From assembly GCA_041395105.1 (NCBI GenBank), contig JAWLBB010000002.1, forward strand, positions 248,001-312,000: DNA of 64,000 nucleotides, given 5' to 3'. Source of the DNA: Opitutaceae bacterium. GTDB lineage: Bacteria > Verrucomicrobiota > Verrucomicrobiia > Opitutales > Opitutaceae. Both the position numbers and the translations under genes were made by a program. Below the pieces are notes generated by a model. That model searched no databases. It was not told the origin of the DNA and saw only the letters and a program-made list of their open reading frames with translations. Of this stretch, positions 26,421-34,476 are shown piece by piece; the stretch's first letter is position 1, and each line of letters begins with the position of its first letter.

Positions 26421-27724
26421 GGGGTATCCGTGGGGAAGAAAGTCTCCAGAAAGGCGTTTACCTGCTCGGTGGCACGATGGGCCGCTTCCTCAGGCGTCAG
26501 TTCGCCCTGGACCATCCGGTCGATTTCAGGCTGCACGATCTGGAGCATGAACTCAATGAAGTGAGGGTGGCGCGGGATGGGGAGTGAATACTTCATCTGC
26601 GCGTAGGCCGCCTCGACATTCTGAGGACGGGTGCCCGGGGCGCGATCGCGGATCTGGCCCGCGGCCACTGAACGCCGCGGGGAGATGCTGCCCCGGCGGG
26701 CAATCTCCATGCCCACCTCCGGCCGGGTCAGGAATTTCAGCAGCGCCCAAGCCTCCTCAAGGTGCCGGGATTCGCGGTTGATGCCGTAGCCGGCAATCGC
26801 CAGCTCACCACCGACCCGCGAGGCCGGCCCCGCCGGTAGCAACTGAATATCCCAGTCCAGATCCGGGATCTGGTTGTAGTTGGGCCAGAAATTGACGTGC
26901 CCGACCATCAACATGGCCAGACGCCCGTTCACGAAACCGTTGAGCGGCTCGAAACCCGCCGGCGCGCTGTAGTGGTATCTCAAGGCTTTGTCCTGAAAAA
27001 AGCGCAACCCCTCGATGGCTGCCGGCGAATCCAGGGCGCAGTGCCGTCCGTCCGGCGTGAGCACCTCTCCACCCGCCTGCCGCACGTAGGTCAGCCACTC
27101 CCCCCACCATCCTTCCAGCCGTCCGCACCCCCACACCCCGGAGTCTCCTGTCGTGGCCGGTCGGGTGAGCGCCACCCCATTGCGCACCAGGTCATCCCAG
27201 GTCCAATCAGCCGTCGGTTCAGCCAGCCCCGCCTCGCGGAACAACCGGCGATTGTAATAAAGCAGAGCAACGTTGGTGTGTTCCGGCATGACGTAGTAGC
27301 GGCCCTCCTGCCGCATGGCCGCGCGGATTTCCGGGTAGAAATCATCAAGCCCGATCTCCACCGAATCACGCTCCACCAAAGGGGTAAGGTCGGCCATGAA
27401 AGGCAACAGATAACTCATCCAGACGTCGCCGGAGTAAAACAGATCCGGCGCCTGCCCGGCGGCGGCCAGGGTCTTGAACTTCATATGATACTCGTTCCCG
27501 GGAACCAGGATCGTGCGAACTTCGATGTCCGGATGCAGCCTTTGAAACTCCGCCACCTGCCGTTCGTGAATATCGCGAATTGGCGAAACAAAATGAAGCC
27601 AGGTCACCAGTTTCCGACCAGGCGCCGGCGGTGGTTCGTGCGTCCGACCCGCCCACCAGAAACCGGTCGCCGCCAGAAATACGGCCGTGAACCCCAACAG
27701 GATCGTGCGGAGCGAGGAGTACAT
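26417..27724 (-). CDS. Carbohydrate ABC transporter substrate-binding protein
   Basis: This 435-residue family-1 extracellular solute-binding protein delivers a sugar or oligosaccharide to the two permeases encoded downstream. The N-terminus has a hydrophobic export/anchor segment (ILLGFTAVFLAATGFWWAG) with no cysteine lipobox. The mature part has the family pattern VTWLHFVSPIRDIHERQVAEF, then FQRLHPDIEVRTILVPGNEY, and YYNRRLFREAGLAEPTADWTWDDL, the last being a hallmark of this family. It is the first gene of the operon. The 284 bases upstream, shared with the divergent pyrR gene, hold no gene and no promoter I could identify. Confidence 0.9.
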   Translation of the reverse strand: MYSSLRTILLGFTAVFLAATGFWWAGRTHEPPPAPGRKLVTWLHFVSPIRDIHERQVAEFQRLHPDIEVRTILVPGNEYHMKFKTLAAAGQAPDLFYSGDVWMSYLLPFMADLTPLVERDSVEIGLDDFYPEIRAAMRQEGRYYVMPEHTNVALLYYNRRLFREAGLAEPTADWTWDDLVRNGVALTRPATTGDSGVWGCGRLEGWWGEWLTYVRQAGGEVLTPDGRHCALDSPAAIEGLRFFQDKALRYHYSAPAGFEPLNGFVNGRLAMLMVGHVNFWPNYNQIPDLDWDIQLLPAGPASRVGGELAIAGYGINRESRHLEEAWALLKFLTRPEVGMEIARRGSISPRRSVAAGQIRDRAPGTRPQNVEAAYAQMKYSLPIPRHPHFIEFMLQIVQPEIDRMVQGELTPEEAAHRATEQVNAFLETFFPTDTP

Positions 27725-28008
27725 CTGCGAATCAAGGACACCGCGGAGCAGTCCACATCATTCGCGGTGAATTCTGCCTCGGAGGCAATCCTTCAGGCAA
27801 GATCCCTCAAGGGGCAAACGGGATCAACGTGCGAAATCCGGGAGGAAAAACTGAAATGGTGCCAGCAGACAGACTTCAGCCCTTCCGCGGCCGCAAGCCG
27901 GGGCGCGGCTCGGCCCGTCAAACCCCGGCTCGGCCCCGCCGGTCGCCATTGACGGGAACACCCTGAATTGGCTTGAGCCGGGAACCCGTCCGACCAAGCA
28001 TCATTGCC

Positions 28009-28548
28009 GTGTCCGCCCGCAAGATCATTGATTCCTCCCAGATCGCCAACACACTCGAATCCATGGCCGGAAAACTGGCCACACAGCACCGGGAAACCGC
28101 ATCGCTGATCGTCGTCGGAATTGCCAATGGCGGAATTCTTGTGGCCGAGCGCCTCGCCGCCCTCCTCGGGCAGAAACTCGGTCGTCCGATTCCCACCGGC
28201 GTCCTCAGCGTGGCTTTCCAACGCGACGATATCGGACTCAATCCGATTCCCAATGAAACCGAGCCCACGCACCTTCCCGGCGACGTCGATGGCGCCACCG
28301 TCCTGCTGGTCGACGATGTCATCTTCGGAGGCCGCACCATCCGGGCCGCCATCGAGGAACTCTTCTCCCTCGGCCGGCCCTCGCGGGTTCAACTGGCCGT
28401 CCTGGTCGACCGGGGAAATCGACGCCTGCCCTTTGCCGCCGACGTGACCGGATTCGTCGAACCGACCGAGCCTGCGGAGAAGGTGATCGTCACCCTCGAC
28501 CCGGATGATCCCCGCAAGGATTCGATCCACATTCTCGCCTCCGCCTGA
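28009..28548 (+). CDS. pyrR: PyrR-type uracil phosphoribosyltransferase/pyrimidine regulator
   Basis: PyrR is a phosphoribosyltransferase-fold protein that binds UMP/UTP and, in Firmicutes, regulates pyr mRNA by attenuation; it can also have uracil phosphoribosyltransferase activity. The 179-residue product has the PRPP loop VLLVDDVIFGGRTIRAAIEE and the early IVVGIANGGILVAERLA. The later QLAVLVDRGNRRLPFAADVTG is the PyrR-specific block. I chose the GTG at 28009 (giving MSARKIIDSSQIA); a TTG at 27973 is open. It precedes pyrB and pyrC, the usual context. I saw no antiterminator/terminator structure or PyrR-binding loop in the leader. Confidence 0.9.
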   Translation: MSARKIIDSSQIANTLESMAGKLATQHRETASLIVVGIANGGILVAERLAALLGQKLGRPIPTGVLSVAFQRDDIGLNPIPNETEPTHLPGDVDGATVLLVDDVIFGGRTIRAAIEELFSLGRPSRVQLAVLVDRGNRRLPFAADVTGFVEPTEPAEKVIVTLDPDDPRKDSIHILASA

Positions 28549-28573
28549 CCCCACTCTTTTCCCGCCCATCACC

Positions 28574-29527
28574 ATGCCCTGGAATCGAAAAGACCTCGTC
28601 ACGATCGAGGCGCTTCAACCCGAAGAGATCGAGCAGATCTTTCAAGTGACCGCCGCCCTCAAGCGCACCATGGGACGCAGCGTCAAGAAACTCCCGGCTC
28701 TTCGCGGTAAGACCATCGTCAATCTCTTCCTCGAGCCCAGCACGCGCACCCGGATCGCCTTCGAGGTCGCCGCCACCCGTCTGAGCGCCGACGTCATCTC
28801 TCTCGACATGGCGGCGAGCAGCACGACCAAGGGCGAGACCCTCCGGGACACGGCCCAGAACATCCAGGCGCTCAAGGCCGACATGATCGTCATCCGCCAC
28901 ACCGCGGCCGGTTCCCCGCAATACCTTTCCCGTCTGCTGCGCATCCCCGTGGTCAACGCCGGAGACGGAGCCCATGAACATCCGACCCAGGCCCTCCTCG
29001 ACTGCTTCACCCTGGTCGAGCGCTTCGGCAGCCTCAAAGGCAGGAATATCACCATCCTCGGCGACATCCTTTTCAGCCGGGTGGCCCGCTCCAACATCTG
29101 GGCCATGACCAAGCTCGGGGCCAACGTGACCCTGGTCGGCCCCTCCACCCTTGTGCCCGACTGGTTCACCGCGATGGGGGTGAAGGTCTCCCACGACCTC
29201 CGCCCGGCCCTTGCCGATGCCGATGCCGTCATGCTTCTACGAATACAGCACGAGCGGCAATCCTCGACCCACTTCCCCTCGATCGGGGAATACACCAGCA
29301 TGTTCGGCCTGAACAAGACCCGGGCCGGCTGGCTCAAGCCCGATGCCATCATCATGCACCCGGGACCGATCAACCGCGGGGTGGAAATTGATTCCGAACT
29401 GGCCGACTCCGGCCGCTCGGTCATCCTTGAGCAGGTGACCAACGGCATCGCCGTCCGCATGGCCGTCCTCTACCTCTGTGCCGGAGGCTCGCCCGAGGCC
29501 GTCGTCAAATCCGCTCCCCGCAGCTGA
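28574..29527 (+). CDS. pyrB: Aspartate carbamoyltransferase catalytic subunit
   Basis: PyrB catalyses the first committed step of pyrimidine synthesis, joining carbamoyl phosphate and aspartate to carbamoyl aspartate. The 317-residue product has the carbamoyl-phosphate loop EPSTRTRIAFEVAATRL, the aspartate-binding area DMAASSTTKGETLRDT, HEHPTQALLDCFTLVERFG and the late MHPGPINRGVEI. The ATG at 28574 lies 25 bases after pyrR. No regulatory PyrI gene is adjacent, and the length matches the unregulated class. pyrC follows after 174 pyrimidine-rich bases. Confidence 0.96.
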   Translation: MPWNRKDLVTIEALQPEEIEQIFQVTAALKRTMGRSVKKLPALRGKTIVNLFLEPSTRTRIAFEVAATRLSADVISLDMAASSTTKGETLRDTAQNIQALKADMIVIRHTAAGSPQYLSRLLRIPVVNAGDGAHEHPTQALLDCFTLVERFGSLKGRNITILGDILFSRVARSNIWAMTKLGANVTLVGPSTLVPDWFTAMGVKVSHDLRPALADADAVMLLRIQHERQSSTHFPSIGEYTSMFGLNKTRAGWLKPDAIIMHPGPINRGVEIDSELADSGRSVILEQVTNGIAVRMAVLYLCAGGSPEAVVKSAPRS

Positions 29528-29701
29528 CCATGCGCGTGCCGAGGCAATCCCTCCAGCAAACCCGCCCAGATTCCCGTTCGAGCGCACTCGACCCTGCAAT
29601 CGGATCCTCCCCGTCCCCCTCGTTTCCTTTCTGCCATAGAGTTCAATCCCCAGACAACGGACCTCGTCCCCCTTCTCCCTCCTCCATCCCCCTCCCTCAT
29701 C

Positions 29702-31018
29702 ATGCCTGACCTCATCTGGATCCAGAACGGACGCCTCATCGACCCGGCTGCGGGTCGCGACGAAACCGGCGACCTCTTCATCCGGGACGGACGCATCGTC
29801 AACCATCTGGCAGTCGACGAGCGCAACCGGGCCCGGGTCATCGATGCCAGAGGTCTTTGGGTCTGTCCGGGCCTGGTCGATATCCATGTTCATCTGCGCG
29901 AGCCCGGCCAGACCCACAAGGAAACCATCCTGACCGGGTCCCAGGCCGCCGCCGCCGGCGGCTTCACCACCATCGTCTGCATGCCCAACACCTCCCCTCC
30001 GGCCGACAATGCCGGAACCATCCAGTTTATCCAGGATGCGATCAAGAGAGAGGCGATCGTCCGGGTCTTCCCCACCGGCTGCATCACGGTCGGAATGGAA
30101 GGCCGGGGCCTGGCTCCGATCGGGTCCCTGAAGAAGGCGGGGGTCGTCGCGATCACCGACGATGGGAAATGTGTCCAGAACAACGAATTGATGCGACGGG
30201 CGGTCGAGTATGCCGCCATGTTCGATCTCCCGGTTATGGATCATTGCGAAGACTCCAGCCTGACGCGCGGATCGGTCATGAACGAGGGCGTCATGTCAAC
30301 CCGGCTCGGACTGAAGGGATGGCCCGCCGCAGCCGAGGACATCATCGTCTCGCGCAACGTCATCCTTTCCACCCATACCGGCGCCCACATCCACCTGCAG
30401 CACATCAGTTCCGCCACCTCGGTGGACATCATCCGGCGGGCCAAGCAGCGCAAGATCCGGATCACCGCCGAGGCCACTCCGCACCATCTGGCCCTGACCG
30501 ACGATGCCCTCGCGGAATACAATACGAACTTCAAGATGAATCCGCCGCTCCGGACGGAAGACGACCGGAAAGCCCTGATCGAGGGGCTTCGCGACGGCAC
30601 CCTCGACTGCGTCGGCACCGACCACGCACCCCACACCGATTACGAGAAGGACATGGAATTCGACAACGCCCCCTTCGGTATTGTCGGATTGGAGACGGCT
30701 CTCGCGGTGACTCTGCAGATTCTCAACCGGGAGTCCGGATTCTCCGTGCTCGAGACCATGGCCATGCTCACCTCCAAGCCCGCCCGTATCCTCAACCTGG
30801 ATGCAGGCACCCTGGCCGAAGGCGCGCCGGCCGACGTTGCGATCATCGACCCCGAGGAAGCCTGGACAGTCACCCCGGAGAGCCTGCACAGCAAATCGGC
30901 CAACTCCCCCTGGCTCGGCCGGGAACTGCGCGGACGCGCCCGCACCACCCTGGTCGGCGGAAGGATCGTCTTCGAGGAGGGCCGTCTGGCGGACACCCTC
31001 ACTTCTTCACCCGGATGA
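29702..31018 (+). CDS. pyrC: Dihydroorotase
   Basis: Dihydroorotase closes carbamoyl aspartate to dihydroorotate, step three of pyrimidine synthesis. The 438-residue product is of the class I (multi-domain, PyrC/AllB-like) type. The zinc-binding DIHVHLREPGQTHKET, the FTTIVCMPNTSPPADN block, the lysine region for metal bridging, HLQHISSATSVDIIR and the catalytic aspartate segment LDCVGTDHAPH are all present. The ATG at 29702 is the clear start (MPDLIWIQNGRLIDP). Its 3' end overlaps the convergent DUF1638 gene by 20 bases. Confidence 0.95.
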   Translation: MPDLIWIQNGRLIDPAAGRDETGDLFIRDGRIVNHLAVDERNRARVIDARGLWVCPGLVDIHVHLREPGQTHKETILTGSQAAAAGGFTTIVCMPNTSPPADNAGTIQFIQDAIKREAIVRVFPTGCITVGMEGRGLAPIGSLKKAGVVAITDDGKCVQNNELMRRAVEYAAMFDLPVMDHCEDSSLTRGSVMNEGVMSTRLGLKGWPAAAEDIIVSRNVILSTHTGAHIHLQHISSATSVDIIRRAKQRKIRITAEATPHHLALTDDALAEYNTNFKMNPPLRTEDDRKALIEGLRDGTLDCVGTDHAPHTDYEKDMEFDNAPFGIVGLETALAVTLQILNRESGFSVLETMAMLTSKPARILNLDAGTLAEGAPADVAIIDPEEAWTVTPESLHSKSANSPWLGRELRGRARTTLVGGRIVFEEGRLADTLTSSPG

Positions 31019-31739
31019 TTTCATCCCAGTCGTAAACGCCCTCGACCGCCCCGGCCGGGGGAACGATCAGGTATTCCCTGGGATCCCATTCGCCATTGAG
31101 CAGATTGGCGATGAGTCGGATGCTGCCGGACAAATGGACGGCTGTCTTGCCGGCCGCGGCGACCTTGGCTTCGAACTTCGCGGCATAGCCGAGATGACTC
31201 GTTTCGGGCAGATCGATGAAAACAGCTTTGTCGTTTCCGTGATCCGGGTGCATCTCCGCCCAGATGAACCGCGCATCCTCCTCGCCGTATTTCTCGACCA
31301 GGGCCTGGTAGGGATCACCGGTTTGGACTCCGGGCATGCCTTCATCGCTGGTCCGGAGGAAATAGTTGCCCCGCTCGAGGTAGCCGATCGATGAGAACGG
31401 TGTGCTCGGCGCGTCGCCGAAGTGCTCGACGAATTTCTCCCGCGATCCCAGCAGAATGGTGCAGCAATCGTGGGCCCGGGGCATGATGACCTGGGTCCGG
31501 CGGGCCTGGATGCCGACGGTGGCATTGCCGCAAAGGCCGAAAAGAAGGAGGATGGCATCGTAGGACTTGCCGGACGCCTCCGTGGCATCGATCCGGTCCT
31601 GAATGATCCGGCGCAAACCGTCGCTCCGGGCGTGTTCGCCGAGTTCGGTGAAGTCGCTGTCGATGGTATGCGGCGAATGGGCGATGCACCAGGAGGCCTC
31701 GCGCTGGAAGACATTGCAGGAAATCAGCTTCAGATGCAT
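30999..31739 (-). CDS. DUF1638 family protein
   Basis: The 246-residue cytoplasmic protein matches the DUF1638 pattern. It has an N-terminal LISCNVFQREA, then a central ILLLFGLCGNATVGIQARRTQVIMPRAHDCCTILLGSRE block with conserved cysteines and histidine that could bind a metal. A late YDWDEIIRV closes it. In methanogens and acetogens, such genes sit near corrinoid methyltransferases; nothing of that sort is visible here, so the role is open. It is convergent with pyrC (20-base overlap) and has a 202-base gap to the HPr gene upstream. Confidence 0.8.
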   Translation of the reverse strand: MHLKLISCNVFQREASWCIAHSPHTIDSDFTELGEHARSDGLRRIIQDRIDATEASGKSYDAILLLFGLCGNATVGIQARRTQVIMPRAHDCCTILLGSREKFVEHFGDAPSTPFSSIGYLERGNYFLRTSDEGMPGVQTGDPYQALVEKYGEEDARFIWAEMHPDHGNDKAVFIDLPETSHLGYAAKFEAKVAAAGKTAVHLSGSIRLIANLLNGEWDPREYLIVPPAGAVEGVYDWDEIIRVKK

Positions 31740-31941
31740 GGCGGAAATGAGGTGACCGTATCAAGCACATCGCTGCGGAAACTGTCACTGCATTTCTGAC
31801 GACCAGCGTTCTGCGGGTCGGGAGGAGCGCTTGCCGATCGGCTTTAGGAAGTCCTCTCGCGTCGCACTTGGTCCCCCACATCGCTTTTCGGGCGATATCC
31901 ATCGGAACCCGGACCGGAATCCCGGGGTCTGATGAACCTGC

Positions 31942-32235
31942 ATGAGGCATTCGAGAATCCGAATCCGCTGGAAGGAGGGCCTTCACCTCAGGCCCGCGGC
32001 GCTTCTCGTCAAACACGCCGGGGCCTTTCGTTCTTCAATTCTGCTCAAGGTCAACGGCCGGATGGCCAATGCCCGGAGCATCCTCGGCCTCCTGCTTCTC
32101 TGCGCCACCATCGGCACCATGGTCGATCTTGAGGTCTCCGGGGAGGATGAGGACGCGGCGTTCTCCAGCATCACTTCGATCCTGGAAACCGACGACCTGG
32201 ACACCGCAAACAAGTCTGCCCCGAACCAGCCATAG
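31942..32235 (+). CDS. HPr-like phosphocarrier protein
   Basis: HPr relays phosphate in the phosphotransferase system or serves in regulatory phosphorelays. The 97-residue product aligns residue for residue with HPr: GLHLRPAALLVKHAG places the active histidine at residue 15, and MANARSILGLLLL places the regulatory serine at residue 46. The acidic C-terminal end extends about 10 residues beyond typical HPr. No enzyme I, EII or HPr kinase gene is nearby. In bacteria lacking sugar EII, such HPr proteins often act in regulation with HPr kinase. No strong ribosome binding site precedes the ATG. Confidence 0.88.
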   Translation: MRHSRIRIRWKEGLHLRPAALLVKHAGAFRSSILLKVNGRMANARSILGLLLLCATIGTMVDLEVSGEDEDAAFSSITSILETDDLDTANKSAPNQP

Positions 32236-32264
32236 CCCGCCCTGTCGGGCAAACCCTTTTCGCC

Positions 32265-33218
32265 CTACGGTCCACGACCGAATCCGCCCCGCATGCGAAC
32301 CCCGATTTCTGCCTGACGTTCGACCTGCTCCATCTCCCGGATCTGCTGGCCGGCGAGGGCCTCAAGTTGATCCGGCTGCAGCACAGCGGCCGCCTTCGAC
32401 AGTATGGTCTCATTGAGAACCCGACGCTCGGCCATATACTGACTGACCTGGTCCTGACTGACCGCCGCCCGTTCCGGCGGTGGCAAGGCGGCCAGGTCTG
32501 TTGTAAAGTTGAACTGCGCCTGCGTCGATGCCATCACACCGACCAGCGCTTCCGCCTGGCTTTCCCCGAGCGGAGTTCCCGAATAGGAAAGTCGACGCTG
32601 CAATTCCTCGACTTGGCGCCGCTGTGGCAGGGTTTCCTCGTAATAGGTGAATTTGTCGAAATTCTCCGAACCGAGAACCTCGCCCAGACTCTTCTCCAGG
32701 CCGGCCTGCCCCTCCTCCCACCAGAGGTCAACCTCCTCCTGCGCGACCGGATCATCCCCCGCCAACCTGCGGCGCATGTTGAGCTGAAACCGCATGGTCT
32801 CCCGCTCCGCCAGCAATTCCGTAAAAATATCGACGGTATCCTCATCCAGACCGAGGGCACGAAAGAGGCCGGCGAAGTCCCGTTCGATCCGGTCGGCCGC
32901 GCGGGCCCGCATCGAGGCTTGCATCGCGGGATCGGAAAGAAACTGCTCCATCCTTCCGCGACGCGCGGGTCCGCCCCACCGCTGTGGCCCCACCGAAGGT
33001 TCCGGCTCTGCCGTGGCCGGCGCGGGCGCAACCTCCGGGACGATCGATTCGGGGGTCTCGACGGCTCCCACCCCAGCCTGATCAACCGATTGGGCCGTTT
33101 CAGCCAACCGGGCAAGTTCGGCCCTCAGAATTTCGTTCTGTTTCAGAAAATAGACCGCCGCCGCACAGGCCACCACCGTCGTGCCTGCAAAAAGGAGGGT
33201 AAACCATCGGGATCTCAT
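32265..33218 (-). CDS. Membrane-anchored helical protein of unknown function
   Basis: I do not recognise a family for this 317-residue product. It starts with one hydrophobic helix (WFTLLFAGTTVVACAAAVYFL), then a short coiled coil and a Pro/Ala/Glu-rich linker (EVAPAPATAEPEPSVG). A mostly helical domain rich in Arg, Glu and Gln follows from about residue 95. That domain has IERDFAGLFRALGLDEDTVDIF and a repeat-like ending LQPDQLEALAGQQIREME. The layout suggests a periplasmic helical sensor or chaperone anchored in the inner membrane, similar in shape but not clearly in sequence to Spy/CpxP-type proteins. It is monocistronic or grouped with the pterin dehydratase upstream. Confidence 0.7.
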   Translation of the reverse strand: MRSRWFTLLFAGTTVVACAAAVYFLKQNEILRAELARLAETAQSVDQAGVGAVETPESIVPEVAPAPATAEPEPSVGPQRWGGPARRGRMEQFLSDPAMQASMRARAADRIERDFAGLFRALGLDEDTVDIFTELLAERETMRFQLNMRRRLAGDDPVAQEEVDLWWEEGQAGLEKSLGEVLGSENFDKFTYYEETLPQRRQVEELQRRLSYSGTPLGESQAEALVGVMASTQAQFNFTTDLAALPPPERAAVSQDQVSQYMAERRVLNETILSKAAAVLQPDQLEALAGQQIREMEQVERQAEIGVRMRGGFGRGP

Positions 33219-33318
33219 GAGAACACGTCAGCCATTGCACTATCGATGACGAGCGGCCGGCCGTTCCGGTTTCAACTCTCCGGCAAAAGTCCGGTAACTC
33301 GGGAGCAGAGTCCCCTTC

Positions 33319-33612
33319 CTACCCGACCCAAGAGAAATGCTGGATCGCTTTTGCCAGCCTGACGTCCTTTGCCGTCACTTTGTCGCCGGCGTCATGAGTC
33401 GTCAGCCGCACAGTGACCCGATTCCAGACATTGGTCAGATGCGGATGATGATTCATCTTCTCGCACTCAACCCCCATGCGCACGATGAAGGAAAGAGCCG
33501 CCGCAAAGTGTTCCAGCTTGAAGGTCTTGACGAGGACGTCGTCCTCGAACGACCACCCGGGAAGCTCGGCCAGGGCCGCATCGATCTTGTTCCTGGTCAA
33601 CGGTCGAGTCAT
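33319..33612 (-). CDS. 4a-hydroxytetrahydrobiopterin dehydratase (pterin-4a-carbinolamine dehydratase)
   Basis: The 97-residue product belongs to the PCD/DCoH family, which dehydrates 4a-hydroxy-tetrahydropterin and recycles the pterin cofactor of aromatic amino-acid hydroxylases. The catalytic block CEKMNHHPHLTNVWNRVTV contains the essential histidines, followed by the LTTHDAGDKVTAKDVRLAKAI end of the family. I chose the ATG at 33612, which removes 5 residues from the longest frame. No phenylalanine hydroxylase gene is in the window, so the substrate route is unclear. Divergent from uppS. Confidence 0.92.
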   Translation of the reverse strand: MTRPLTRNKIDAALAELPGWSFEDDVLVKTFKLEHFAAALSFIVRMGVECEKMNHHPHLTNVWNRVTVRLTTHDAGDKVTAKDVRLAKAIQHFSWVG

Positions 33613-33707
33613 AACCCACTCTAGCAACGACTTCGATAGCCTGTCAACTGCGGCAACCCGTTAGGATTTGACCGGCAGGCGGGCGACACCTAAAACCAGC
33701 GGATTGC

Positions 33708-34466
33708 ATGGGGCAGGATAATTCAAAGGGCCAGACACCGCGGCATGTCGCCATCATCATGGATGGCAATGGTCGCTGGGCGAAGGAGCGCGGCTTGCCG
33801 CGTCTGGAGGGTCATCGCCAGGGCGGAAACGCGATACGCGAAGCCATGGAAACCTGCCGCGAGCTGGGTATCCGCTACCTGACGGTCTTTGCCTTTTCCG
33901 TCGAGAACTGGAAACGACCTCAATCGGAAATCGACGGCCTGATGAAACTCCTGGTCCGGTCCATCAACCATGAGCTCCCCGATCTGGTCCGCAAACGGGT
34001 CCGGCTCCGGACGATCGGCGAGATCGAGGATCTGCCGCCCAAGACGCTCGCCACCCTGAAGAAGGCGATGGCGGCGACGGCCCAGTTCGAGGACTGGAAT
34101 CTCATCGTCGCCCTGAACTATGGATCACGAAGCGAAGTGGTCCGCGCGGCGGTTGAATTCTCGAAAGCCGTCGCCCGCGGTGAAGAGGACCCGGATACCT
34201 GCGACTGGTCGCGTTTCTCCCGCTACCTCGACACGGCCGACATCCCGGACCCCGACCTGCTTATCCGGACTTCGGGCGAAACCCGCTTGAGCAATTTTCT
34301 CCTGCTGCAGTGCGCGTATGCCGAAATGTTCTTTTCTCCCGTTTACTGGCCCGATTTCTCCAGGGATCATTTTCTCGAGGCGATCGACAATTACCGGAAG
34401 CGGGAACGCCGTTACGGTCTGACCGGCGAGCAGGTGCGGCGACAACCCGCCGTGCTCAAGCCCTGA
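33708..34466 (+). CDS. uppS: Isoprenyl transferase (undecaprenyl diphosphate synthase)
   Basis: UppS builds undecaprenyl diphosphate, the lipid carrier for peptidoglycan and O-antigen sugars. The 252-residue product shows the cis-prenyltransferase hallmarks: HVAIIMDGNGRWAKERG with the catalytic aspartate, GHRQGGNAIREA, the FAFSVENWKRP block and the C-terminal RTSGETRLSNFLLLQCAYAE. It opens the series uppS-cdsA-dxr-rseP-ispG, a widespread arrangement that couples isoprenoid, phospholipid and envelope-stress genes. The next gene starts 10 bases after its stop. Confidence 0.96.
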   Translation: MGQDNSKGQTPRHVAIIMDGNGRWAKERGLPRLEGHRQGGNAIREAMETCRELGIRYLTVFAFSVENWKRPQSEIDGLMKLLVRSINHELPDLVRKRVRLRTIGEIEDLPPKTLATLKKAMAATAQFEDWNLIVALNYGSRSEVVRAAVEFSKAVARGEEDPDTCDWSRFSRYLDTADIPDPDLLIRTSGETRLSNFLLLQCAYAEMFFSPVYWPDFSRDHFLEAIDNYRKRERRYGLTGEQVRRQPAVLKP

Positions 34467-34476
34467 TATTCTCGAC

